A stretch of DNA of 64,000 nucleotides from Chloroherpetonaceae bacterium (GTDB lineage: Bacteria; Bacteroidota; Chlorobiia; Chlorobiales; Chloroherpetonaceae), in contig JANQGG010000023.1 of the NCBI GenBank assembly GCA_028277445.1, positions 62,001 to 126,000 on the forward strand, in the 5' to 3' direction. The notes below the pieces were generated by a model. That model ran no database searches, was not told the DNA's origin, and saw only the letters and a list, made by a program, of their open reading frames with translations. The position numbers and the translations under genes are program-made. Shown in pieces: positions 43,904 to 53,578 of this stretch. Every line of letters begins with the position of its first letter. Within the stretch, counting starts at the first letter, position 1.

Positions 43904-46729
43904 ATGCAACAAGATTCATCTAACTTTATCACGTCTGAACATATGCCAACTAACTCATCGGAGTCTAAACCATCCATCTTTCTTATCGATGGTATGGCTA
44001 TTATTTTCCGCTCGTATTATGCGTTGATGTCTGCACGAATGCAAACCAAATCCGGTTTTCCGACCGGTGCGATTTATGGCTATCTGAATACCATCATTAA
44101 AATCATAGAAACGTATCACCCCAATTACATTGCGTTGGCGTTCGATAGCAAAGAAAAGACCTTCAGACACGAAAAATATCCCGATTATAAAGCCAATCGA
44201 CCAGAGCCGCCGGAAGATTTAATTCTCCAGCTTCAAAAAATTTATGACATCACGGAGTGCTTAGGGATAAAAACCGTTAAAATTCCAGGTTTTGAAGCTG
44301 ATGATATCATAGGATCCATAACGAAGGCGTTTGATCAATCCTGTCAGCTGTTTTTAGTGACGCCCGATAAAGATTTTGCGCAACTTGTTCATGATGATGT
44401 GAAACTGCTCAAACCCTCAAAAAAGAATGATGCATTTGATCTTTTTGGGCCTGAAGAAGTCAAAACGCAATTCGGCGTATATCCCGATCAGTTTAAAGAT
44501 TTGTTGGCTTTAATGGGCGATAGTTCCGATAACATTCCCGGCATTCCGGGTATTGGCCCGAAAACCGCAGCAAATCTCCTGAATCAATACCAAACTATTG
44601 AAAACATCTATGACCATCTTAATGATCAAAAACCAAAAATTCAGAGCAATCTGAAGGAGAACCGGTCGTTGTTGGAGATGTCGCGTTTTTTGGTTGAGAT
44701 CAAAACGGATATGGATTTAAATCTTTCATTATCGGATATGGTCTTAACCCCGCCGGATTTATCGCGCCTGATGCCAATGCTTGAAGAATTGGAGTTTAAA
44801 AGTTTGCAAAAGCGATTTCAAGGCAATGAATTGGTTAAAGATGCGGATTTGGGTTATGAGGAAGACGAGGTTGAATTTAACTTTGGCGCAAACGTAGATC
44901 CCGAATTTGAGTTTATAAAAAAAGCCCCCAAGGATCAGGGTGAATACCATATGATCACCACGAAAGAGCAATTGCTTGAGTTAATTGAGAACGCTAAAAC
45001 ACAACATGAAATTGCGTTTGATACCGAGACAACGAGTTTGAACACATTAGATGCAGAGTTGGTGGGCATATCGTTTGCATTCAAAGAAAAACAAGCGTTT
45101 TTCATTCATTTTCCTGAGCATGAATTAGAACCCAAAGAAATAACATCGCTTTTGAAACCGATTTTTGAAAACCCGAATAGTTTAAAAGTTGGTCAAAATT
45201 TGAAGTACGATATTTTGGTCTTAAAAAATTACGGGATTGATGTTGACTCGAATTGCTTCGATACGATGCTTGCCAGTTACGTGCTCAATCCCGATAACAC
45301 ACACAATTTGGATGAATTGGTATTAACTCTGCTGGATTTAACAACGGTGAAGTATAGTGATCTGGTCGGGAAAGGCAAATCGCAATTGTCAATTTTTGAT
45401 GTTGATCCAAAAACACTTTCTGATTATGGATGCCAGGATGCCGATGTTGCCTTACAAATCAAACATATTTTTGATGGTAAGTTGGAAGAAGAAAAAAAGC
45501 TTAAATCTATTTGTGAGGAAATTGAATTTCCATTGCTTTCAGTACTTTCAGATATAGAATTAGAAGGGGTTAAACTAGATATTGAAGCCCTTTCAAATAT
45601 GTCTGTAAAATTGCAAAACGATCTCGAATTCCTATCAAATAAAATATTCGATAGCGCTGGAAAAACCTTCAATTTGGATTCTCCCAAGCAGCTTGCCGAA
45701 GTGCTTTTTGAAAAACTTCAATTACCGGTTAAGCGAAAGACAAAAACCGGTTATTCTACCGATGTCAGGGTATTGGAGGAATTGGCTGCTGAGTACCCAA
45801 TCGCCAGTGACATTTTGGAGTACAGGCATTTGCAAAAGCTTAAAACAACATACATTGATGCCCTGCCCAAACTGATTCATCCAAAAACAGGACGAATCCA
45901 TACTTCTTTCAATCAGCATATTGCAGCTACCGGTAGACTCTCATCTACCAATCCGAACTTGCAAAATATTCCCATACGCACGCAGCTTGGAAAAGAAATC
46001 CGAAAAGCCTTTGTAGCCGGTGATGATAGCACAAAGCTTGTCTCTGCCGATTATTCTCAAATTGAACTTCGTATTGCCGCTGAATTTTCAGAAGACCCAA
46101 TAATGATAGCCGCGTTCAATAATGCGGAAGATATTCATCGCAAAACCGCCGAGCTGATTTTCAATACCAAAGAAGTAACCGGCGATATGCGTCGCAAAGC
46201 TAAAGAAGTAAACTTTGGCGTGCTTTATGGTATCATGCCATTTGGTTTGGCGCAACGCCTTGATATTTCTCAGGGTGAAGCCAAGCAAATTATCGATGAA
46301 TACAAAGCCAAGTATCCCAAAATTTTCGAATATTTAAATAGAATGATTTCAAAAGCCAAATCGCTGGGATATGTTGAGACTTCAATTGGACGAAGACGTT
46401 ACATCAGAGACATCAACAGCAAGAATTTTGCGATACGATCAGGAGCTGAGCGTGCAGCTATTAATTCACCCATACAGGGAACTGCCGCCGATATGATTAA
46501 AATGGCAATGATTGATATACACCATGAGTTCAAAGCGAAGAATTTTCAATCCAGGATGGTACTTCAAGTTCATGATGAACTGGTGTTTAATGCTAAAATC
46601 AATGAATTAGATAGCATTACCCCAATAATTCAATCAAAAATGATTGAAGCTGCCCAAAAGGTAGGCGTTAGAAAAGTTCCGATTGATGTTGAAATTGGCG
46701 TAGGGGATAACTGGCTGGAAGCTCATTGA
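43904..46729 (+). CDS. polA: DNA polymerase I
   Basis: Fills gaps and removes RNA primers. About 941 residues in three domains. The 5'-3' exonuclease (FLIDGMAIIFRSYYAL onward) includes GDSSDNIPGIPGIGPKTA. The 3'-5' proofreading domain keeps its metal ligands (AFDTETTSLN, NLKYDILVLKNYG, CQDADVALQ). The polymerase has DYSQIELRIAAEF, RRKAKEVNFGVLYGI and QVHDELVFN. All catalytic acids look intact, unlike some PolA with a dead proofreading site. The start is uncertain: GTG 43874 (overlapping the pheA stop), ATG 43904 or ATG 43943; the conserved sequence begins only after the last. Confidence 0.96.
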   Translation: MQQDSSNFITSEHMPTNSSESKPSIFLIDGMAIIFRSYYALMSARMQTKSGFPTGAIYGYLNTIIKIIETYHPNYIALAFDSKEKTFRHEKYPDYKANRPEPPEDLILQLQKIYDITECLGIKTVKIPGFEADDIIGSITKAFDQSCQLFLVTPDKDFAQLVHDDVKLLKPSKKNDAFDLFGPEEVKTQFGVYPDQFKDLLALMGDSSDNIPGIPGIGPKTAANLLNQYQTIENIYDHLNDQKPKIQSNLKENRSLLEMSRFLVEIKTDMDLNLSLSDMVLTPPDLSRLMPMLEELEFKSLQKRFQGNELVKDADLGYEEDEVEFNFGANVDPEFEFIKKAPKDQGEYHMITTKEQLLELIENAKTQHEIAFDTETTSLNTLDAELVGISFAFKEKQAFFIHFPEHELEPKEITSLLKPIFENPNSLKVGQNLKYDILVLKNYGIDVDSNCFDTMLASYVLNPDNTHNLDELVLTLLDLTTVKYSDLVGKGKSQLSIFDVDPKTLSDYGCQDADVALQIKHIFDGKLEEEKKLKSICEEIEFPLLSVLSDIELEGVKLDIEALSNMSVKLQNDLEFLSNKIFDSAGKTFNLDSPKQLAEVLFEKLQLPVKRKTKTGYSTDVRVLEELAAEYPIASDILEYRHLQKLKTTYIDALPKLIHPKTGRIHTSFNQHIAATGRLSSTNPNLQNIPIRTQLGKEIRKAFVAGDDSTKLVSADYSQIELRIAAEFSEDPIMIAAFNNAEDIHRKTAELIFNTKEVTGDMRRKAKEVNFGVLYGIMPFGLAQRLDISQGEAKQIIDEYKAKYPKIFEYLNRMISKAKSLGYVETSIGRRRYIRDINSKNFAIRSGAERAAINSPIQGTAADMIKMAMIDIHHEFKAKNFQSRMVLQVHDELVFNAKINELDSITPIIQSKMIEAAQKVGVRKVPIDVEIGVGDNWLEAH

Positions 46730-46836
46730 GCCATATTTGGTTAAACTTACAAATTTGTTTACTTTAACTAAGTTTATTGTTAGGTAAGCGCTATGAATTA
46801 ATAAGATGATGTTTTTATAATTACTAAAAGAGAGAG

Positions 46837-47814
46837 ATGAAAACAGTTACCCAAAGTGTTAGGAAAAAACCTGAAAACCCGAGAAACATGTTTAATCAAT
46901 CTGAGTTTCATTATTCTGAAGAAGAGTGTTGTTTTGTACCAAAAAAACGAAATATTAAATCCATTACTTTTAAATTGGCTTCCGTAGTGTTGCTATCGGT
47001 TGCCTTATCTGCAGTTGTTATAAAATTTTATGGCCAGGATATCTTTTTAAATGAGACTGAAAAGCAAATGCTTTCTGAAATCTCACATTTAAAACAGCAT
47101 TTGAATCTTTTAAACCAACGTTATAATCAATTGGCCGAATCCGACGACTTATTGCGCGCTGAAGTTAATCTTCCGATGCTTGATCACGAAGAAAAGGAAT
47201 TAGGAATAGGCGGTTCGCGCGAAGCTTTCTTAAATATGGAAAGTTCAAATATGGATGCGGTTCTTAAAACATCTGAAAAACTTGCTGAGCAACTTTCCAA
47301 AAAAATTGAGCTGCAACGAACCAGTTATATGGAAATCATGCGTCAGTATGAAAACAATGAGGAGATGTTCAAATGCATGCCCGCTATACAGCCTGCTGAA
47401 GGACGAATTACCAGTGGTTTTGGAATGAGAATCCATCCGATTTTTAAAGTTCGTCGTTTTCATGCCGGTATCGATTATTCGTCACGAGTTGGCAGTCCGG
47501 TGTATGTAACCGGTGATGGTAAGGTGGATTTTGTAGCAACCAATGGCGGTTATGGAAAAGTAGTTCGTGTTGATCATGGTTTCGGGTATAAAACAGTTTA
47601 TGGGCATTTATCTGAGTTTAAAGTAAAAAAAGGAGATCGTGTTAAACGAGGAGATATAATTGCGCTTTCTGGCAATTCGGGAATTTCCGACGGGCCACAT
47701 GTTCATTATGAAGTGATTAAGAACGGAATAAAAATGAATCCGTTGAATTTTATATTTGATGATTTCAGTCCAACAGAATATATTGCAGCCGCAAAAGTAA
47801 ATGGCATTAATTAA
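46837..47814 (+). CDS. M23 family metallopeptidase with N-terminal membrane anchor
   Basis: A 325-residue inner-membrane-anchored peptidoglycan hydrolase-like protein. Residues 1-41 are polar and cytoplasmic, a single helix spans about 43-64, a coiled-coil region follows (75-180), and the LytM/M23 domain is C-terminal. Zinc ligands are present: His209 and Asp213 in HAGIDYSS, His288 and His290 in GPHVHYEV. It should therefore be an active endopeptidase rather than a degenerate EnvC-type activator. GRITSGFGMRIHPIF is the usual domain start. The gene stands alone 107 bp after polA; an AGAGAG lies close to its ATG. Confidence 0.93.
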   Translation: MKTVTQSVRKKPENPRNMFNQSEFHYSEEECCFVPKKRNIKSITFKLASVVLLSVALSAVVIKFYGQDIFLNETEKQMLSEISHLKQHLNLLNQRYNQLAESDDLLRAEVNLPMLDHEEKELGIGGSREAFLNMESSNMDAVLKTSEKLAEQLSKKIELQRTSYMEIMRQYENNEEMFKCMPAIQPAEGRITSGFGMRIHPIFKVRRFHAGIDYSSRVGSPVYVTGDGKVDFVATNGGYGKVVRVDHGFGYKTVYGHLSEFKVKKGDRVKRGDIIALSGNSGISDGPHVHYEVIKNGIKMNPLNFIFDDFSPTEYIAAAKVNGIN

Positions 47815-47867
47815 TAGTAATTAATGAATTTCATTTCACATTAAATTATACATTTTGGCGTATTCTT

Positions 47868-48095
47868 ATGTACTGGAATTTAGATTTAGCGCGATATCTT
47901 GTTGATGCTCCTTGGCCTGCAACAAAAGAAGAGTTAATCGATTATGCTGGTAGAATAGGCGCTCCTCAGGAAGTTCTTGAGAATCTAAACGAACTTCAAG
48001 ATAATGATGAGCAATATGAAGGCATTGAAGAATTATGGCCTGATTTCCCAACTGACGAAGATTTTTATTACAACGACGAAGATTCGGATTTTTAA
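47868..48095 (+). CDS. DUF2795 domain-containing small protein
   Basis: A 75-residue acidic protein. ARYLVDAPWPATKEELIDYA and GAPQEVLENLNELQDNDEQYE match the DUF2795 pattern, a small helical domain widespread in bacteria, of unknown function. The C-terminal 15 residues are almost all Asp, Glu, Tyr and Phe. No membrane segment or cysteine is present. It lies between the M23 peptidase gene (53 bp upstream) and the BamA/TamA gene (56 bp downstream), all on the plus strand. Confidence 0.75.
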   Translation: MYWNLDLARYLVDAPWPATKEELIDYAGRIGAPQEVLENLNELQDNDEQYEGIEELWPDFPTDEDFYYNDEDSDF

Positions 48096-48151
48096 ACTCT
48101 CATCTTTTTTTCGCTACGACTTGTTTTAACATATTATTATCAAAACTATTA

Positions 48152-50497
48152 TTGCAAACGGTTTTCAAAGCCAGAACGACGAGAAAGTTTTATTTATTTT
48201 TTCTTCAGCTTTTTGTCGTATGGCTTTCGTTTAGCCCATATCAAGATTTAACGGCACAACCTTCAGTATCAACCAATACGATTTTAGTAGACCGATTAGA
48301 AATTGTTGGTAATGATGTTTTAAGTCAAGACGAATTGTTGGCGGAAATGCAAACCAAAGAGAACACAACCTATTTTGGTTTTTTCAAGCCATGGTTAGGT
48401 GTGTATAACTTTGCTCGGTTTATGTTTTCAGATACCAGCAAGGCCTCCTATCATTTTAAAAAACCTCTCGCTTCAGACAGTGGCAGCGTTCAACGTTGGA
48501 TTCAGAATTCGCTTGGCGAACAGCCACGGCTGTTTAATCCTAAAGATTTCAATCTGGATATCACCCGGCTAAAAGCGTTATACAACTATTATGGTTACCA
48601 TTCAGTTATAATAAAAACCAACATCGAGTATTCTGAAAATAGAAACAATGTATCTTTAAAGATTAATATTGATGAAGGCAAGCCTACCCGGATAGATTCA
48701 ATAGTATTCAATGGTTTAAATGAGGCTAAGGCGTTTAACCTGAACAAATTTTATGATCAATCCTTATTGAAAGTAGGTGATATCTGTCATATTGGCACCA
48801 TTCTATCGGAACGAGACAGAATCCTTAGCTATTTTAAAAACAGGGGGTACTATTTTTTTTCTCCCGATAGCGTGTTGGTTACTATTGATACCATGGATTA
48901 CAAAGCCGGTGTTACTTATGATATTCATCTTCCCGAACAAATTAAGTACGAAAACATTGATGTTGTTGTTCATAATGCCTTTGGCGCCGATAAAGCAGCC
49001 GATCTCAAAACCAGTTCAAACGATGGTATTCGAGTAAGCGTTTTTAATAACGACCGCCTTTCACACAAGTTAATTTATAATGCTATTGATTTAGTCCCCG
49101 GAAAATACACACAGGAGAAACTAAGAAACACGACCATTCAAAAACTTGGAAATACCGGTATTTTTGAATCAATCTCCATTCGAAACGATTCATTGATGGG
49201 TGATCAACTTTACTCGAGCATTCACCTCGACTTGCTTCCCCAACATCAAATAAAACCGGAAATTTTGATTGATAACCGCTACAATGCACCCTTTATCGGC
49301 TCTTCTTTAGGTTATTTAAACCGAAATTTATTCGGAGGCGCTGAAAGTTTTAATCTCTCAACAAGTATTGGCGCTCAGCTATCGTATAACAAAGCGCTCC
49401 TGGAAGATATCAACAGCAATATAAGTTCGGCATTGCCCTACAATATTGATGTGAGAATGGTATATGGACTTTCAAATGTCATTGGTGAGCGTTTTACGAC
49501 AACCTTACAATATTCGTTCAATCAGTTGCCTATACTCTTGCAGCAGCAAAGCGCACTTTTGAGGTTTAGATCAAATTTATCCGCAAATCGCTTTCAACGA
49601 ATCACCCTGGACTTTCTGGAGCTTGAACTGGTTTTGTCTGACACCTTAACCGGCTTTAACGAGCTGTTTACCGAAAAGATTGCCAGTAATCTTGATGTGG
49701 ATCCAACCAATCCCGAAGCGGTAGAGTCATCAATAGATAGTTTGTTGCAAAAACGCTTAAACCCGATTATCCGATTTGATTACCTCTACAATGAGTTTCA
49801 TGACAAAATTGGTCAGTATAGTTTCAGATGGAATTTTCTGGCGGAAGAATCCGGTTTGATGGCCTATCTCATCGATCGATATATTGATAAAAAAACGCCG
49901 AAAGGTTTTACGGATGATGATGCTCAGATTTTTGGTTTACCATATTCGCACTATCTTAAATTCAGCTCATTTTTAACCTTTTCAAAAAAAGCTTCGCGGC
50001 GCGAAACACTTGCGTTCAAACTATTTTTGGGTTGGATGTTTCCATATGGCAAGGCTGAAAATACCCCGCAAGAAAGACGCTTTTATTCAGGCGGCGCAAA
50101 CAGTCTTCGAGGGTGGCCGTTTAATTCTATTGGACCAGGCAGAAACCAAAGCGAAACGGTTTCTAACCTAGGGGCGGATATTAAAATCGAAACCAGCCTT
50201 GAATACAGGATTAATTTTTTTACTTTTTTAAAACAGAAATCCGGCATTGTGCTATTTACCGATATCGGCAACATTTGGAACAGGGAAGGTGAAAATGCTT
50301 TTTTATTTGATTCCTGGTATAAAGAAATGGCGTGGGATGGCGGTTTAGGCTTGAGGATCGGAACGCCGATCGGGCCAATAAGATTGGATTTTGGGTATAA
50401 ACTTTACGATCCTTCAGAACAAGGAAATAAATGGGTGATTTCTGATTTGACACCCGGCGATTTTAATTTTAGCTTTGCCATTGGCGAGGCGTTTTAA
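48152..50497 (+). CDS. BamA/TamA family outer-membrane protein (POTRA + beta-barrel)
   Basis: A 781-residue Omp85 protein. A signal peptide (YLFFLQLFVVWLSFSPY core) leads to POTRA repeats in the first 370 residues: DRLEIVGNDVLSQDELLAEM, then KINIDEGKPTRIDSIVFNGL. A C-terminal 16-strand surface-antigen barrel follows, with FYSGGANSLRGWPFNSIGPG as the L6 loop R-G-W signature and IGPIRLDFGYKLY near the end. The final residue is Phe (IGEAF), as expected for outer-membrane barrels. The few POTRA units and the divergent sequence suggest TamA-like or secondary Omp85, not the main BamA. The start is TTG at 48152; no ATG lies nearby in frame. Confidence 0.88.
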   Translation: MQTVFKARTTRKFYLFFLQLFVVWLSFSPYQDLTAQPSVSTNTILVDRLEIVGNDVLSQDELLAEMQTKENTTYFGFFKPWLGVYNFARFMFSDTSKASYHFKKPLASDSGSVQRWIQNSLGEQPRLFNPKDFNLDITRLKALYNYYGYHSVIIKTNIEYSENRNNVSLKINIDEGKPTRIDSIVFNGLNEAKAFNLNKFYDQSLLKVGDICHIGTILSERDRILSYFKNRGYYFFSPDSVLVTIDTMDYKAGVTYDIHLPEQIKYENIDVVVHNAFGADKAADLKTSSNDGIRVSVFNNDRLSHKLIYNAIDLVPGKYTQEKLRNTTIQKLGNTGIFESISIRNDSLMGDQLYSSIHLDLLPQHQIKPEILIDNRYNAPFIGSSLGYLNRNLFGGAESFNLSTSIGAQLSYNKALLEDINSNISSALPYNIDVRMVYGLSNVIGERFTTTLQYSFNQLPILLQQQSALLRFRSNLSANRFQRITLDFLELELVLSDTLTGFNELFTEKIASNLDVDPTNPEAVESSIDSLLQKRLNPIIRFDYLYNEFHDKIGQYSFRWNFLAEESGLMAYLIDRYIDKKTPKGFTDDDAQIFGLPYSHYLKFSSFLTFSKKASRRETLAFKLFLGWMFPYGKAENTPQERRFYSGGANSLRGWPFNSIGPGRNQSETVSNLGADIKIETSLEYRINFFTFLKQKSGIVLFTDIGNIWNREGENAFLFDSWYKEMAWDGGLGLRIGTPIGPIRLDFGYKLYDPSEQGNKWVISDLTPGDFNFSFAIGEAF

Positions 50498-50525
50498 TAC
50501 AGGTGAATATTAATGCATTATCAAC

Positions 50526-51203
50526 ATGGAAAAACAATCAAATGTCTTAGTTGCCCCTTCAATTTTGTCAGCGGATTTTACAAAACTTCGTTCGGAAGTT
50601 GAACTTGCCGAAAAAGCAGGCGCGGATTGGATTCATTGTGATGTCATGGATGGCATGTTTGTCCCCAACATATCATTTGGCCCAATGATTGTTGAAGCAG
50701 TTCGGCGTTGTACGGATATGATTATTGATACCCATTTGATGATCGCCGATCCTGATCGGTATATCAAAGAGTTTGTGGCGGCAGGTTCGAATCAAGTGAC
50801 GGTTCACCAGGAAGAGTGCAAACATTTGCACCGGACGATTGATTTTATAAAGTCGTGCGGGGTGAAAGCCGGGGTTTCGTTGAACCCATCAACAAGCGTT
50901 TCCATGTTGGATGAAATATTGCCGGATCTGGATTTGGTGCTCGTAATGTCGGTAAACCCAGGATTTGGCGGACAGAAGTTTATCAAAAACGCCATTGAAA
51001 AAATAAAGAAGATTGATCAGGCGCGCCAGGAAGTTAATCCGGATTTGGTGATCGCTATTGATGGCGGGATCAATCCTGACAATGCACCATCGGTTGTGGA
51101 AGTTGGGGCAACAGCTTTAATTGCCGGTTCAGCATTTTATAAAGCGCCTGATCCGTTTGAAGTGGTTACAAAATTCAAATCCATATCCGTACCGACGTTT
51201 TAG
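50526..51203 (+). CDS. rpe: Ribulose-phosphate 3-epimerase
   Basis: Interconverts ribulose 5-phosphate and xylulose 5-phosphate in the pentose phosphate pathway. A 225-residue TIM barrel with APSILSADFTKL, WIHCDVMDGMFVPNISFGP (metal-binding His and catalytic Asp), DTHLMIADPDRYI, LVMSVNPGFGGQKFI and AIDGGINPDNAPSV, all conserved Rpe motifs. The gene follows the Omp85 gene by 28 bp and converges with trpC; an imperfect inverted repeat lies between them. Confidence 0.96.
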   Translation: MEKQSNVLVAPSILSADFTKLRSEVELAEKAGADWIHCDVMDGMFVPNISFGPMIVEAVRRCTDMIIDTHLMIADPDRYIKEFVAAGSNQVTVHQEECKHLHRTIDFIKSCGVKAGVSLNPSTSVSMLDEILPDLDLVLVMSVNPGFGGQKFIKNAIEKIKKIDQARQEVNPDLVIAIDGGINPDNAPSVVEVGATALIAGSAFYKAPDPFEVVTKFKSISVPTF

Positions 51204-51215
51204 CGTATTTTTATA

Positions 51216-51256
51216 ATCGGTTTAAAACAGTCGTTTTTGGCTGCTTTAAACCCGAT
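51216..51256. terminator. Imperfect inverted repeat between convergent rpe and trpC
   Basis: ATCGGTTTAAAACAG pairs with CTGCTTTAAACCCGAT with one mismatch and one bulge around a T-rich loop. It lies between the two stops and could terminate both transcripts, although no clear T-tract follows on either strand. Confidence 0.4.
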
Positions 51257-51258
51257 GA

Positions 51259-52032
51259 TTATTTCCAAGGATAGGATTTTAATTGATCCGAAATCAGCCC
51301 TTCCCCGATTAACACCGCATCAAATCCGTGTCTGGAAAGCAGATGCAGATCGTCCTCAGTTTTAATACCACTTTCAGAAACCGAAATCACATCATCCGGG
51401 AAATGCATTTTTAAATCGCACGATGTTTGAATATTTACTTGAAAAGTTTTTAAATCCCGATTATTGACGCCTACAATCTTGGCGTCGCTCATTAAGGCTG
51501 TTTCAAGCTCATGATGGGAATGGACTTCAACCAAGGCTTGCATACCCAAACTTTCGGCAAGTAAGCGAAAGTCTTTGAGTTCTCCAGGCTCCAAAGCGGC
51601 AACAATCAGTAAAATGGCATCAGCGCCGATTAAACGAGCTTCGTAGATTTGAGAGTCGTCAATAATAAAATCTTTACGAAGAATGGGTAGATCAAACGAG
51701 CGGCGTACCGATTCCAAATACTTGGCGTGGCCTTGAAAAAAACGCTCATCGGTAAGGATAGAGAAGGCTGTGGCGCCAAGGGCTCGATACGATTTGGCTA
51801 TTTCAACCGGCCGGAAATCTTCAATTAATACGCCACGCGAAGGAGATGCTTTTTTGAGCTCGGCGATCAGATTTAATGCATGATCAGGAGACGTTCGTTT
51901 TAATGCCGCATAGAAATCGTTTGTTGGGGAACTGTTAAGATCGATATCTTGAAGCCTGTGTTTTAAATCGGTTTTATCGTAATGGGCAATTTCCTCACGT
52001 TTGTAGGCTAAAATTTTATCCAAATAATTCAT
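51259..52032 (-). CDS. trpC: Indole-3-glycerol phosphate synthase
   Basis: Catalyses ring closure in tryptophan biosynthesis. The 257-residue barrel has YLDKILAYKREEIA, the catalytic Lys in NLIAELKKASPSRGVLIEDF, AFSILTDERFFQGH, LRKDFIIDDSQIYEARLIGA, VGVNNRDLKTFQVN and VSESGIKTEDDL, a complete motif set. It is monofunctional: no TrpF domain is fused. It lies 67 bp downstream of the half-length carB gene on the same strand, away from any other trp gene in the window, so the pathway genes are scattered. Confidence 0.96.
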   Translation of the reverse strand: MNYLDKILAYKREEIAHYDKTDLKHRLQDIDLNSSPTNDFYAALKRTSPDHALNLIAELKKASPSRGVLIEDFRPVEIAKSYRALGATAFSILTDERFFQGHAKYLESVRRSFDLPILRKDFIIDDSQIYEARLIGADAILLIVAALEPGELKDFRLLAESLGMQALVEVHSHHELETALMSDAKIVGVNNRDLKTFQVNIQTSCDLKMHFPDDVISVSESGIKTEDDLHLLSRHGFDAVLIGEGLISDQLKSYPWK

Positions 52033-52099
52033 CTAAACAAAACAAAGTACTGTTAATTAAGCTAAATCAGATCAGCACAAACATTCAGCAAGAGAGGTT

Positions 52100-53578
52100 T
52101 TACTCACTATCAGCCAAATCCCTGAGTTCAAGTTCAAAATCCACAATTTGCTTAATATTGGTTAAAAACCATGGATCGATATGCGTGGCTTCATAAATAT
52201 CATTAATTGAAACCCCTGCAAGAAATGCGTGACGAATATAGAAAATTCGGTCGGCTTTCGGGATTTTTAGTTTTTCAATAATATCCTCTCTGGCAACCAA
52301 GCGTTGCTCAGGCGTCATGTAAAGGATGTTGAGAATATCTTTGCCGTCAGCGCCAAGACCGGCACGGCCAACTTCTAATGAACGCAAGGCTTTTTGCAGC
52401 GCTTCTTTGAAGTTGCGCCCGAACGCCATGACTTCGCCCACCGATTTCATTTGAACGCCAAGTTGCGAGTCAACATTTTTGAATTTTTCAAAATCCCATC
52501 GTGGAATTTTCACCACACAATAATCTATGGAAGGCTCAAAACTGGCCGGCGTAGATTTTGTAATGTCGTTTTGAATTTCATCCAGGCTGTAGCCCACGGC
52601 AAGTTTGGCAGCAACCTTAGCAATCGGGAAACCGGTGGCTTTTGAAGCAAGCGCAGAGCTGCGGGAAACACGCGGGTTCATTTCAATAACAACCATTCGC
52701 CCGGTTTGTGGATCAACCGCAAACTGGATATTGCTACCCCCGGTTTCAACGCCAATTTCACGAATAATTTTAATAGAAGCATCGCGCATGATTTGGTATT
52801 GACGGTCAGTTAAGGTTTGAGTGGGCGCTACGGTAATGCTATCGCCGGTGTGAATCCCCATGGGATCAAGATTTTCAATCGAACAAACAATGATGACATT
52901 ATCGGCGAGATCTCGAATGACTTCAAGCTCATATTCTTTCCAACCAATTAAGGACTCTTCAACCAGCACTTCATGGATTGGGCTTTCCATTAAACCTCGG
53001 CGAACCGAATCAAAATAATCGTCTTCGGTTTCTGAAAAACCGCCGCCCGTTCCACCCAGCGTAAAGGACGGGCGAACAACAATCGGAAGGCCAATTTTTG
53101 CAAGTGCGTCGCGAGCTTCGGCTTCACTTCGTACAAAATATCCCTGAGCCATTTCGAGCCCGATTTTTTTCATGGCTTCATTAAAAAATTCACGATTTTC
53201 AGCTTTGCGAATCGCACGCAATTTTGCGCCGATGAGCTCGACGCCATAGCGTTCCAAAACGCCACTTTCGGCAAGCTTAACGGCAACATTAAGCGCGGTT
53301 TGCCCGCCCATGGTTGGCAAAAGGGCATCGGGTTGTTCCTGCTCTATGATCTTTTCAACATATTCCGCTGTGATGGGTTCAACATAAGTGCGGTCGGCCA
53401 TTTCTAGATCGGTCATGATCGTGGCCGGATTGCTATTGATTAAAACAACACGGTAACCTTCACTTTTTAATGCCAGGCAGGCCTGGGTACCGGAATAATC
53501 AAACTCGCAAGCTTGTCCAATTACAATTGGTCCAGCTCCGATAACTAAAATGGTTTTGATATCTGTTCGTTTTGGCAC
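52100..53578 (-). CDS. Carbamoyl-phosphate synthase large subunit, N-terminal half
   Basis: A 492-residue protein matching only the first half of CarB. The N-terminal preATP-grasp domain has [19 protein letters not shown] and [23 protein letters not shown] and [13 protein letters not shown] follow, and the ATP-grasp site has [24 protein letters not shown] (here split). It ends inside the oligomerisation domain after [24 protein letters not shown]. coli CarB continues for almost 600 residues with the carbamate-phosphorylating half. The half present performs bicarbonate phosphorylation and carbamate formation. Split carB genes are known in some archaea and Aquifex; the second half is not in this window. 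Truncation by deletion next to trpC is the alternative. Confidence 0.85.
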   Translation of the reverse strand: MPKRTDIKTILVIGAGPIVIGQACEFDYSGTQACLALKSEGYRVVLINSNPATIMTDLEMADRTYVEPITAEYVEKIIEQEQPDALLPTMGGQTALNVAVKLAESGVLERYGVELIGAKLRAIRKAENREFFNEAMKKIGLEMAQGYFVRSEAEARDALAKIGLPIVVRPSFTLGGTGGGFSETEDDYFDSVRRGLMESPIHEVLVEESLIGWKEYELEVIRDLADNVIIVCSIENLDPMGIHTGDSITVAPTQTLTDRQYQIMRDASIKIIREIGVETGGSNIQFAVDPQTGRMVVIEMNPRVSRSSALASKATGFPIAKVAAKLAVGYSLDEIQNDITKSTPASFEPSIDYCVVKIPRWDFEKFKNVDSQLGVQMKSVGEVMAFGRNFKEALQKALRSLEVGRAGLGADGKDILNILYMTPEQRLVAREDIIEKLKIPKADRIFYIRHAFLAGVSINDIYEATHIDPWFLTNIKQIVDFELELRDLADSE

